From positions 1-12,425 of the forward strand of contig NSHO01000041.1 of NCBI GenBank assembly GCA_002737105.1: 12,425 bases of DNA. The letters run 5' to 3'. The DNA comes from Flavobacteriales bacterium. GTDB taxonomy: Bacteria > Bacteroidota > Bacteroidia > Flavobacteriales > Flavobacteriaceae. Within the stretch, counting starts at the first letter, position 1, and each line of letters starts with the position of its first letter. The position numbers and the translations under genes were made by a program. Below the pieces are notes generated by a model. The model saw only the letters and a program-made list of their open reading frames with translations, ran no database searches and was not told the origin of the DNA. Positions 1 to 5,907 of this stretch are shown piece after piece.

Positions 1-231
1 GAAATAACCTGATTCGTTGTTATCAATTATAATAGGTTTTAAATATCCTGGCATTAAAATAATTTCATCTTTTCTTGGATTAAATGAAAAACAAATGAGG
101 TTTAGCAAACCGCCACTAAAAAAATTAATGTAATCTATTGAATAATATGGATTAGTTGAATTTAATCTTTTTAAAAGTTCTTTATAAACATTGAGACCTT
201 CTTCTGTGTCTAATTTATAAATACTAAGCAT
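1..231 (-). CDS. FemAB/GNAT-like acyl- or aminoacyltransferase, N-terminal part (cut by window edge)
   Basis: The first 77 residues are visible, from an ATG at 231; the rest lies left of position 1. The start MLSIYKLDTEEG, the segment NPYYSIDYINFF, a Gly-Gly-Leu-Leu turn and the strands LICFSF and EIILMPGYLKP resemble the N-terminus of FemAB/BioF2-like GNAT-fold proteins common in Bacteroidota polysaccharide loci. No catalytic motif is in the visible part. The ATG overlaps the end of the upstream GNAT gene by 8 bp (stop TAG at 226-224), so the two are almost certainly translated from one mRNA. By context it may transfer an acyl or aminoacyl group to a sugar precursor, for example to an amino sugar. 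This is inference; another family with a similar N-terminus cannot be excluded. Confidence 0.55.
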   Translation of the reverse strand, partial: MLSIYKLDTEEGLNVYKELLKRLNSTNPYYSIDYINFFSGGLLNLICFSFNPRKDEIILMPGYLKPIIIDNNESGYF

Positions 232-982
232 TTATTTCATTTAAATTATGTAAAACTTCTTTTAGACTTCCCTTCATTCTTGTAGAAGTTTCCAATTCGG
301 AACATTTGTAGTTCATTTTAATTAGTTCACTTACATCTTGATTTGTCACAAGAATATAGGATTGGTTTGGAATTTTATCTATAAAATTTAAATCATGAAT
401 TAAAATTGTTTTATTATTTATTATTGTAGCTATTTTGTTGGTTTTAAAAAAAATACTTTCGAAACCATTACCATCTTTTAAATAATAAATGTTTGTTGAT
501 GTTTCATTATTTAATTTTTGATGATTGTCATTAATTTCCATCCAAATTGATTTTTTAATTGATTTTAATCCTAATTTTTTATACCATTTTAATGCTTTAT
601 TATTGGACCAAAAAACATCTAATTCAAAGTTAATTAAGCTTTCTTTATATGCCATCATTAAACTATGTTTTAAAAAAAAACTTCCAATTCCTTTACCTTG
701 ACATGAATTATTCAAACAAATATTATTTAAAAACAAAGTGTTTTCAAAAAGTTTAAAATGAATAAAGCCTTCTAAAACATCGTCAATTTTTATTACATAA
801 ATTTCATCCGTTGTTTTATTTGTTATTATATTTCTAAAATAGAATTTAAAATTGGTGTCAAAATAAATTAAATGTTCATTTAAATTGGTGTCTTTAGAAA
901 TTAACTTATGTAAGCGGATAATTGAATTTAAATCATCATCAACTGTTTCATATCTAGTTATCTGGATGTTTTCTTTCGTCAT
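224..982 (-). CDS. GNAT-family N-acetyltransferase with an extra C-terminal domain
   Basis: This 252-residue protein has a GNAT fold in residues 1-150. The acetyl-CoA pyrophosphate loop is QGKGIG (95-100) after the strand LFLNNICL, and motif B follows as ELDVFWSNNKALKWYKKLGL (120-139), typical of RimI/PseH-like N-acetyltransferases. Residues 151-252 are beyond the usual length of about 150-170 aa and match no domain I recognise; they could be a second degenerate GNAT half or a substrate-binding module. The start (ATG at 982) lies 29 bp inside the sugar-transferase gene, and the stop overlaps the next ORF by 8 bp, so it sits mid-operon. In a polysaccharide cluster the probable substrate is an amino group on a nucleotide-linked or lipid-linked sugar, but the substrate cannot be read from sequence. 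Very AT-rich. Confidence 0.75.
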   Translation of the reverse strand: MTKENIQITRYETVDDDLNSIIRLHKLISKDTNLNEHLIYFDTNFKFYFRNIITNKTTDEIYVIKIDDVLEGFIHFKLFENTLFLNNICLNNSCQGKGIGSFFLKHSLMMAYKESLINFELDVFWSNNKALKWYKKLGLKSIKKSIWMEINDNHQKLNNETSTNIYYLKDGNGFESIFFKTNKIATIINNKTILIHDLNFIDKIPNQSYILVTNQDVSELIKMNYKCSELETSTRMKGSLKEVLHNLNEINA

Positions 983-1574
983 TTAAATCTTTCATTAATA
1001 TAGTTGGATCTACACTTACTCCTTTTGAAAATAAAACAATCATTATTGAATTTAGAACAATAAAAATATCATTTTTGAAAGAAATGTTTTTTACATATTC
1101 TACGTCAAAAGCTAATCTTTTGTCCCAACTCACGGTGTTTCTCCCATTAATTTGTGCAAGGCCTGTAATTCCAGGTCTCACTGAATGGCGTAATCTTTCT
1201 TCATCTGTATAAAAAGGTAAATATGAAACTAACAAAGGCCTTGGTCCAATTAAAGTCATATCCCCTTTTAATACATTAATTAATTGAGGGATTTCATCAA
1301 TTGAAGTTTTTCTTACAAATCGCCCTATAATAGTTAGCCGTTTTGCGTCTGGAAGTAATTTACCTTGGCTGTTTTTATTATCATTCATCGTTTTAAACTT
1401 GATGATTTTAAATAATTTTTCATCTTTTCCTGGACGTATTTGAACAAAAAATGGTTTGCCGTTATTAGCAATAAATAATCCAATTGTAATAAATACAAAT
1501 ATAGGACTTAAAATAATAAGCCCAAAAAAAGTAAAAAGGAAATCAATTAAACGTTTAAAAAAAAATTTATACAT
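954..1574 (-). CDS. Initiating sugar transferase (polyprenyl-phosphate phosphoglycosyltransferase, PglC/WcaJ type)
   Basis: At 206 aa this is the short monotopic form of the bacterial sugar transferase family (PF02397). A hydrophobic re-entrant segment lies at residues 9-35, followed by a basic loop and FKTM (60-63), the catalytic Asp-Glu dyad in SIDEIPQ (D93-E94), GDMTLIGPRP (104-113), and the C-terminal RPGITGLAQINGR motif. It should transfer a sugar-1-phosphate from a UDP-sugar to undecaprenyl phosphate at the inner membrane, starting each repeat unit; PglC homologues prefer UDP-diNAcBac or UDP-HexNAc, but the donor here is unknown. It follows the Amj-like gene after 116 bp and overlaps the downstream GNAT gene by 29 bp. 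ATG start. Confidence 0.93.
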   Translation of the reverse strand: MYKFFFKRLIDFLFTFFGLIILSPIFVFITIGLFIANNGKPFFVQIRPGKDEKLFKIIKFKTMNDNKNSQGKLLPDAKRLTIIGRFVRKTSIDEIPQLINVLKGDMTLIGPRPLLVSYLPFYTDEERLRHSVRPGITGLAQINGRNTVSWDKRLAFDVEYVKNISFKNDIFIVLNSIMIVLFSKGVSVDPTILMKDLNDERKHPDN

Positions 1575-1690
1575 TTTAAATAATAATAAACTTTAAGGTT
1601 CTGTGAGATAAAGCAGTTGATATATAATGTGATTTTTGCACAAAAAATAATAATTAAAAAATAAGATTGATATAATTATCATTGTTAATG

Positions 1691-2386
1691 TCATCTAATC
1701 AAAAACAAAATTATAACTAAAGTTATGTGAACTATTATTCTACTTGTAGTTAATAATTTAATTTCTTCCGAGCCTTCGCCTTTATCTATTGAACTCATAA
1801 TTCTTGGATCAATTAGTAATACAAGTAATAAAACCCCAATCATATTCAAAATTTGACTATAAGAAGTTAATGTTAAAGCCTTTTGTGGATAAGAAAAACT
1901 CAAATAATATAAAAAAGTTATACTGTAAGAAAACATAAATCCAGAAATAAAAGTAAATGAAAAAAAATAAAACTTATTAAATTTTGATTTATTAATTGCA
2001 TTTGTTTCTCTAGGTTTTATTTGCTCAAGTTTTTCAAAACTAATTTTTTTTGATTTTCCGAAAATAATATTTAAAATTTTAATTATATTTATGGAAAATC
2101 CCTGTGAAAATTTATTTGAATATAAAGGTAATAAAAATACAACCACAAATAAATGTGATAATAAAGTTATTTCCCAAACGATATTTTTATCCTTGACAGT
2201 CTCTGTATAATATGCCATTATCGGAATAAAAATTAACACAAAAGCCCGTGCTGAAAATTGAAATATGTTGATTAATGAAAATAAATATCTAACATTATTG
2301 TTATCGTGTATATTCAATTTTAAATGATACGCAAACACATCAATAAAAATGGATATTGCGTATGCAATTGAGGCAATTATAAACAT
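1691..2386 (-). CDS. Amj-like (DUF2837-type) integral membrane protein, putative lipid-linked sugar flippase
   Basis: A 231-residue protein with about six membrane segments, split by a hydrophilic, Lys-rich loop at roughly residues 110-140. The N-terminal pattern FIDVFAY...VRYLFSLINIFQFSARA resembles Amj (B. subtilis YdaH), where a D-x-x-AY helix is followed by an Arg-bearing helix ending in SR. The C-terminal LLIDPRIMSSIDKG resembles the Amj ending with its VDP motif. Amj is an alternative lipid II flippase to MurJ. In this setting, 6 bp after the O-acetyltransferase gene and upstream of the initiating sugar transferase, it may flip the undecaprenyl-linked repeat unit in place of, or alongside, a Wzx protein. 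The family assignment is from remembered motifs without alignment; the substrate is inference. No signal peptide other than the first TM helix. Confidence 0.6.
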   Translation of the reverse strand: MFIIASIAYAISIFIDVFAYHLKLNIHDNNNVRYLFSLINIFQFSARAFVLIFIPIMAYYTETVKDKNIVWEITLLSHLFVVVFLLPLYSNKFSQGFSINIIKILNIIFGKSKKISFEKLEQIKPRETNAINKSKFNKFYFFSFTFISGFMFSYSITFLYYLSFSYPQKALTLTSYSQILNMIGVLLLVLLIDPRIMSSIDKGEGSEEIKLLTTSRIIVHITLVIILFLIR

Positions 2387-2392
2387 AATTTA

Positions 2393-2992
2393 TTAAATTT
2401 TATTAACCCATTTATTCGTATCCTTGTCATACGTTTTAATCACTTTAGCTGGAGATCCAACTGCAATAGAAAACGCTGGAATATCTTTAGATACTACACT
2501 AGTTGAACCAATTATTGAACCTTCGCCAATTGTAACACCAGGTAAAACAGATACAAATTCACCTATCCAAACATTATTTCCAATATGTACTTCTTTAGAA
2601 AACAACTCTCTCTCAATTGGAGGAGTATTCGGGTTTGACTGATTTTCGTTAGCATAATTTCCGTGATTGTGGTCGGAAATAAAAACTTTTGAAGCAATTA
2701 ATGTATTATCTCCTATAAAAACTCCTTTAGCTACTGCTATATGAACATAATCATTAAATTGAACATTGTCTCCAATTTGTAGTGTTGGAGTGAAATTTTT
2801 TCTTGAAATAATATCTATTCTTAAATTAACTCCTGTTGTGAGAGATTTGGCGCCTCTTATACCTTTTTTCTCTCTTATGTAAAAAGGCAATCTAATTATT
2901 CTAGCATTTGGATAGTAAAGATAAGTATATAATTTATCTCTAATTAGTCTAATTAACCCATAAAATCCATATATTTTATAATATTTTATCAT
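2393..2992 (-). CDS. WbbJ-like O-acetyltransferase (left-handed beta-helix hexapeptide family)
   Basis: This 199-residue protein has hexapeptide-repeat turns from about residue 70 onward ([28 protein letters not shown]). The acetyl-CoA-dependent active-site loop SDHNHG (106-111) contains the catalytic His, and the usual C-terminal cap GSPAKVIK is present. The N-terminal block with [13 protein letters not shown] and [14 protein letters not shown] resembles E. coli WbbJ, the O-acetyltransferase of the K-12 O-antigen locus. The likely reaction is acetyl-CoA-dependent O-acetylation of a sugar in the repeat unit in the cytoplasm. It is the first gene of the compact stretch that continues into the Amj-like gene 6 bp downstream. 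The sugar acceptor is unknown. ATG start at 2992. Confidence 0.88.
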   Translation of the reverse strand: MIKYYKIYGFYGLIRLIRDKLYTYLYYPNARIIRLPFYIREKKGIRGAKSLTTGVNLRIDIISRKNFTPTLQIGDNVQFNDYVHIAVAKGVFIGDNTLIASKVFISDHNHGNYANENQSNPNTPPIERELFSKEVHIGNNVWIGEFVSVLPGVTIGEGSIIGSTSVVSKDIPAFSIAVGSPAKVIKTYDKDTNKWVNKI

Positions 2993-3006
2993 AGTATTTA
3001 TTTAAA

Positions 3007-3034
3007 AAGTTTATTGTTTTTTACAAATAAACTT
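3007..3034 (-). terminator. Weak stem-loop between nucleotidyltransferase and O-acetyltransferase genes
   Basis: Read on the minus strand, AAGTTTATTTG pairs with CAATAAACTT around a 7-nt A-rich loop, with one bulged base, and is followed by TTTAAA. It could be a weak AT-only terminator or attenuator before the O-acetyltransferase gene, or chance pairing in AT-rich DNA. Confidence 0.3.
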
Positions 3035-3071
3035 AAAAAAATCAAATACCAACTGAAATTCCCTTATTTTT

Positions 3072-3488
3072 TTATTTCAACAACCAACTTGATGATTGAA
3101 TTTTATCACCCAAACCATCTAATAATGTTATTCCTAATTTTTCACAAATAGGAGCTTCCGGTATTGAGTTATTATTTTGGTCGCCACCATTGGCAAAGGC
3201 TAATTGGTAGTCGTTATGTAATTGTTCGTGTATGTGTTGTATGGTGGCACAAACCGTCCGGTCTTCGTCTACAGAAAGAAACACTTGGTCTACACTTTTA
3301 ATGTTAGAGACAATAAACACACGTTCGTCTTCTTGTTGGAATTCTTTACTTCCTTTTAATGCCCGTTGTTTGTCATTGTTGACAATTACAATAAGATAAT
3401 CGCCTAGCGCTTTGGCATTATTGAAGTATTCAATGTGACCTTTGTGGATGGGGTTGAAATATCCGGAGACTATGATGGCTTTTTTCAT
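3072..3488 (-). CDS. Cytidylyltransferase-like (adenylyl/cytidylyltransferase) protein
   Basis: The 138-residue protein is a single nucleotidyltransferase-fold domain of the TagD/HldE-C class. It has the N-terminal strand KAIIVSGYFNPIHKGHIEYF carrying the HxGH motif (H15, H18), a DYLIVIVNNDKQ strand-turn and the GGDQNN segment where family members often have GxDR. The Ser-rich C-terminal end SSSWLL replaces the RTEGISTT-type loop of TagD. It should join CTP or ATP to a phosphorylated small molecule (glycerol-3-P, ethanolamine-P, heptose-1-P or similar), making an activated substituent for the polymer. The substrate cannot be assigned from sequence. It is separated from the RhuM-like gene by 90 bp holding 7-bp repeats, and from the O-acetyltransferase by 79 bp with a weak stem-loop. 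ATG start. Confidence 0.85.
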   Translation of the reverse strand: MKKAIIVSGYFNPIHKGHIEYFNNAKALGDYLIVIVNNDKQRALKGSKEFQQEDERVFIVSNIKSVDQVFLSVDEDRTVCATIQHIHEQLHNDYQLAFANGGDQNNNSIPEAPICEKLGITLLDGLGDKIQSSSWLLK

Positions 3489-3531
3489 TTGTTGGGTATT
3501 GGGTGTGAGGAATTGGGTAAAGGGTCTTTAA

Positions 3532-3559
3532 ATTTACGAATTACGATTTTGGATTTACG
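3532..3559. repeat. Tandem 7-bp repeat array (ATTTACG/AATTACG), four units
   Basis: Four heptamers in exact register: ATTTACG, AATTACG, ATTTTGG, ATTTACG. The array lies about 20 bp past the stop of the RhuM-like gene in its direction of transcription, in the spacer before the nucleotidyltransferase gene. A second array of the same family is at 5571-5605. Confidence 0.6.
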
Positions 3560-3578
3560 GGTTATTGGTCTTTATGGA

Positions 3579-4451
3579 TTATGATTTTAACCTATCTAAC
3601 AAATAATTAGCGTCAATATTAATTTTAGAAAAGGCAAACCATTTTTTTCCTAAATCCTTAATGGAGGCACCAATAAAATATACCTCTTGTTCATCTATGA
3701 TTAAAAAGCGATCATGAGCTTTTGTAAATTGTAAAACCTGAATAGCCTCGTATTGCGCATTATGCTTTTGAATATCCAGTTCTAGTTGTTTTGAAATCTC
3801 TTTCGTATAAATGGTTACCTTTACTCCCTTTTTTCTTTTAGATAAGAGCGTTAAAACGGTTTCGTCAATATAATTATCTATGAGAATAATCGACTTTTTT
3901 GCTTTCTTAATTATAGAAGTAATCAACTGATACGCATCAAAAATTTGTCCTTCAAAAAAAACACCTTCTTTTGGAGGCAAAGCTACCTGAATAATTTCTT
4001 CTAGTTGTTGATCGTGTTGTACCACTTTGCGCTCTAATTGTTCTAGTCTATTATGTACAGCATATCCTTTTAACAAATAGCTTTTCAATATAGCATTAGC
4101 CCATATTCTAAATTGAGTCCCTCGAATCGATTTTACTCGGTAGCCTACTGAAATGACAACATCAAGGTTATAGAACTTTGTTTTATACCTTTTCCCATCA
4201 GAAGCAGTAGTCAAGTATTCCTTGACAACTGAATCGACTTGAAGTTCTTTTTCTCTAAAAACGTTATTAATATGAAGACTAATATTTTGTTTGGTAGCCT
4301 CAAAAAGATGCGCCATCTGAGCTTGTGTAAGCCAAACGGTTTCATCTTCAATCCATACTTCTATAGATGATTCTAAATGATGATTAGGTTGGTATATTAT
4401 TTTATCTTTAATCAATTGTTTTAAGTTAAGCTTTGTTTTATTCTGATGCAA
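3579..4451 (-). CDS. RhuM-family protein with C-terminal phospholipase-D-like half domain
   Basis: The 290-residue protein has a RhuM-type N-terminal domain (about residues 25-135) with VWLTQAQMAHLF (39-50), NISLHINNVF (56-65), the KRYKTKFYNLDVVISVGYRV block and IRGTQFRIWA. RhuM domains are linked to DNA binding and to prophage or horizontally moved genes. After a coiled stretch (136-155), residues 165-290 look like a PLD-fold half: strands around SIILIDNYID, then H246-x-R248-x4-D253 in AHDRFLIID and GASIKDLG. A single HxK/R-D motif suggests a dimeric PLD-type enzyme or a non-catalytic remnant. It has no evident role in polysaccharide synthesis. The only start after the in-frame TGA at 4460-4458 is a TTG at 4451 (ATG first appears at codon 46, inside the domain), so the start is unusual or slightly wrong. 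Both flanks carry short tandem repeats. Confidence 0.8.
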   Translation of the reverse strand: MHQNKTKLNLKQLIKDKIIYQPNHHLESSIEVWIEDETVWLTQAQMAHLFEATKQNISLHINNVFREKELQVDSVVKEYLTTASDGKRYKTKFYNLDVVISVGYRVKSIRGTQFRIWANAILKSYLLKGYAVHNRLEQLERKVVQHDQQLEEIIQVALPPKEGVFFEGQIFDAYQLITSIIKKAKKSIILIDNYIDETVLTLLSKRKKGVKVTIYTKEISKQLELDIQKHNAQYEAIQVLQFTKAHDRFLIIDEQEVYFIGASIKDLGKKWFAFSKINIDANYLLDRLKS

Positions 4452-4461
4452 ATAGGTTCAA

Positions 4462-4505
4462 ATTTTCAAATTGACGCATTATCAAATTGTCTAATTGGCA
4501 CATTA
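4462..4505. repeat. Tandem 8-bp repeat array ending at the wzz stop codon
   Basis: Five octamers in register from 4462 to 4501 (ATTTTCAA, ATTGACGC, ATTATCAA, ATTGTCTA, ATTGGCAC) followed by ATTA, whose last three bases (4503-4505) are the complement of the TAA stop of the Wzz-like gene. The units are degenerate, but period and register are exact. It belongs to the same family as the arrays at 5705, 5860 and 7233. Confidence 0.65.
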
Positions 4506-5558
4506 AAGACTTAACTTTTTAAAGATACTTTTCACAATCAATCCTATAACAGTCAAAAATCCAGCTAAGATGCCACCTAAAATGATTCCTTTTGCTTTTC
4601 CAAATTTTTCCTTTGGTAACGGTAAAATCGGTTGATCAATAACTTGAATTAATGGCGTTTCTTTACGAAGGGTTACTTTGGCTAACTCGGCTTGTTTTAC
4701 GATTTCGGTTAATATGGCGGTGTTGGCTTGCACGTCTACTTGGCGTCTGGCTGAAGGTACGCGTTTTACGTTTAGAGCTGGATTGAGACCAAATGTGTTA
4801 TCGTTGGCAACAGCTACTCCGGTAATGGCACCATTAAGTTCCCCACGAATGGAATCAGTTTGACGTACCAAGATGTCCATGTTTTCCTTCGCACGTTTGC
4901 TTTTGGTTTCGATGTAGAAATCGATAACGGTTTTGGTTAGTGCCAAGGTAAATTGTTGGGCAAAGTATTCGTTGGTACTATTTAAAGTTATGGTTCCAAT
5001 AGCTACTTTTTTATCTTTTTGATCTACGGTTAAACTGCTTTTCGAAAGGCCTTTGTAAATCACTCCAAAAATACTGTCTTGGGCTCTGGTAAATTTGGTC
5101 TTGTCGGCATTCGGTAGGAATTGTAAACTTTTCAACTTTGGTTTTTCTTCCCATTTTTCGCGCCATTTTTTATCTTGAATAAACATTTCGGCTAAGGAAA
5201 TGGTTTTGTTGTTTTGTGTTACGGGTGCCAATAAGGTTTGCTCTACCATTACGCGCGATTTGAATAGTTCCATTAAGTTGGCGCCTGAAAAAGCCCCACT
5301 ATTTCCACTTGCTCCGCCTAGGTCCAATCCGAAAGTACTGGCTAAACTTCCTAATCCACCACCTGCAGCTTTTCCATCTTCTAAGGCATAGGTTAGTGTG
5401 GCAGTGTATATTGGTTTTTTAGTAAACGAATAGCCCAAACCTATTAGCGCGCCAATACTTCCAGCTAAAACAATTGTTTTCCATTTAGAAAGTAAAAAAG
5501 CATACCATTCTTTAGCTTTAAGAATAAGTTCTTTTAAGGTGATTTCGTCGTTTTCCAT
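4503..5558 (-). CDS. Wzz-like chain-length determinant / polysaccharide co-polymerase
   Basis: At 351 aa this has the Wzz architecture: a short cytoplasmic N-terminus, TM1 at about residues 28-46 (ending GLGYSF), a periplasmic domain, and TM2 at about 327-345 preceded by the Pro-rich QVIDQPILPLPKEKFGK. A Gly/Ser-rich loop (65-95) and helical segments (for example 205-260) are as in Bacteroidota Wzz proteins. It is an inner-membrane protein expected to control polymer length and to contact the SLBB outer-membrane exporter encoded divergently at 8251-10539. It lacks the C-terminal Walker-type tyrosine kinase of Wzc, so chain-length control here is kinase-free unless a kinase lies elsewhere. It follows the UDP-sugar dehydrogenase after a 346-bp repeat-rich spacer. 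GC is visibly higher than in the genes at 1-3000. Confidence 0.9.
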   Translation of the reverse strand: MENDEITLKELILKAKEWYAFLLSKWKTIVLAGSIGALIGLGYSFTKKPIYTATLTYALEDGKAAGGGLGSLASTFGLDLGGASGNSGAFSGANLMELFKSRVMVEQTLLAPVTQNNKTISLAEMFIQDKKWREKWEEKPKLKSLQFLPNADKTKFTRAQDSIFGVIYKGLSKSSLTVDQKDKKVAIGTITLNSTNEYFAQQFTLALTKTVIDFYIETKSKRAKENMDILVRQTDSIRGELNGAITGVAVANDNTFGLNPALNVKRVPSARRQVDVQANTAILTEIVKQAELAKVTLRKETPLIQVIDQPILPLPKEKFGKAKGIILGGILAGFLTVIGLIVKSIFKKLSL

Positions 5559-5570
5559 ATTTTGATTATT

Positions 5571-5605
5571 AATTGATATTTGATAATTACGAATTTTAAT
5601 TTACG
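5571..5605. repeat. Tandem 7-bp repeat array, five units
   Basis: Five heptamers in register: AATTGAT, ATTTGAT, AATTACG, AATTTTA, ATTTACG. It shares the AATTACG/ATTTACG units of the array at 3532-3559 and lies just upstream of the wzz start codon (ATG at 5558). Confidence 0.5.
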
Positions 5606-5625
5606 TTTTTTACTGTTATTTTTTT

Positions 5626-5666
5626 TAACCGCAATGTTCGCAAAGATTTCGCAAAGGTCGCAAAAG
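5626..5666. repeat. TTCGCAAAG-type intergenic repeat
   Basis: The element reads taaccGCAATG, then TTCGCAAAG (5637-5645), ATTTCGCAAAG (5646-5656) and GTCGCAAAAG (5657-5666). I recall similar 'aaccgcaaagttcgcaaag' strings as common intergenic repeats in Flavobacteriaceae, though I cannot search here. Function unknown. Confidence 0.6.
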
Positions 5667-5704
5667 GTTTTGAATTATTACTTTTACTTTTTTCCCTTAG
5701 TAAA

Positions 5705-5768
5705 ATTGGCACATTGACTAATTGACTAATTGGCAAATTAACGTATTGGCACATTGGCTAATTATTTT
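5705..5768. repeat. Tandem 8-bp repeat array, seven to eight units
   Basis: Octamers in unbroken register: ATTGGCAC, ATTGACTA, ATTGACTA, ATTGGCAA, ATTAACGT, ATTGGCAC, ATTGGCTA, ATTATTTT. The first seven fill 5705-5760 without a gap. The two unit types ATTGGCAC and ATTGACTA recur in the arrays at 5860-5907 and 7233-7264. Confidence 0.8.
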
Positions 5769-5777
5769 CAGTTGTTC

Positions 5778-5828
5778 TCGATACATTTTTTACAAAATAG
5801 CTTAGGCAATTTTATAAAAAACACTCGA
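5778..5828. repeat. Long imperfect inverted repeat (REP/MITE-like hairpin)
   Basis: The left arm 5778-5798 (TCGATACATTTTTTACAAAAT) pairs with the right arm 5809-5828 around a loop of about 10 nt (agcttaggca). Both arms start or end in TCGA and share TTTTTTA-x-AAAAT, with two to three mismatches near the base. The flanks are 8-bp arrays on both sides. It could be a REP-like element, a transcript-stabilising hairpin or a mini mobile element; no target duplication is clear. Confidence 0.55.
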
Positions 5829-5859
5829 AGTGACGAATGTGGAATTTTCAAATAAATTC

Positions 5860-5907
5860 ATTGGCACATTGGCACATTGACTAATTGACTAATTGACTAA
5901 TTGACTA
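5860..5907. repeat. Tandem 8-bp repeat array starting at the dehydrogenase stop codon
   Basis: Six octamers with no mismatch to two unit types: ATTGGCAC twice (5860-5875), then ATTGACTA four times (5876-5907). The last CTA (5905-5907) is the complement of the TAG stop of the UDP-sugar dehydrogenase gene, so on the coding strand the array begins with the stop codon itself (TAGTCAAT repeated). Tandem TAGTCAAT places TAG in all three frames. Confidence 0.85.

Larger units (their letters stand above)
5559..5904. other. 346-bp repeat-dense spacer between ugd-type and wzz genes
   Basis: No coding potential was seen. The spacer holds, in order, a 7-bp array (5571-5605), a GCAAAG-type repeat (5626-5666), an 8-bp array (5705-5768), a long imperfect inverted repeat (5778-5828) and a second 8-bp array (5860-5907) that runs into the stop codon of the dehydrogenase gene. 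Little unique sequence remains, mainly 5667-5704 and 5829-5859. Confidence 0.75.

Noticed and set aside
2424..2642. Plus-strand ORF of 72 codons
   Set aside because: It lies inside the hexapeptide acyltransferase gene on the opposite strand; that frame has clear family motifs and this one has none.
3579..4451. RhuM-like gene as a transposase or insertion sequence
   Set aside because: No transposase catalytic motifs, no terminal inverted repeats and no target duplications; the flanking repeats belong to families also found between unrelated genes.
4678..4863. Plus-strand ORF of 61 codons inside wzz
   Set aside because: Antisense shadow of the Wzz-like gene, with no recognisable motif or promoter.
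5200..5391. Plus-strand ORF of 63 codons inside wzz
   Set aside because: Antisense to the Gly-rich part of Wzz; its Pro-rich look is simply the complement of Gly codons.
5705..5907. Possible CRISPR array
   Set aside because: The repeats are 8-bp units in direct tandem without spacers, and there are no cas genes in the window.
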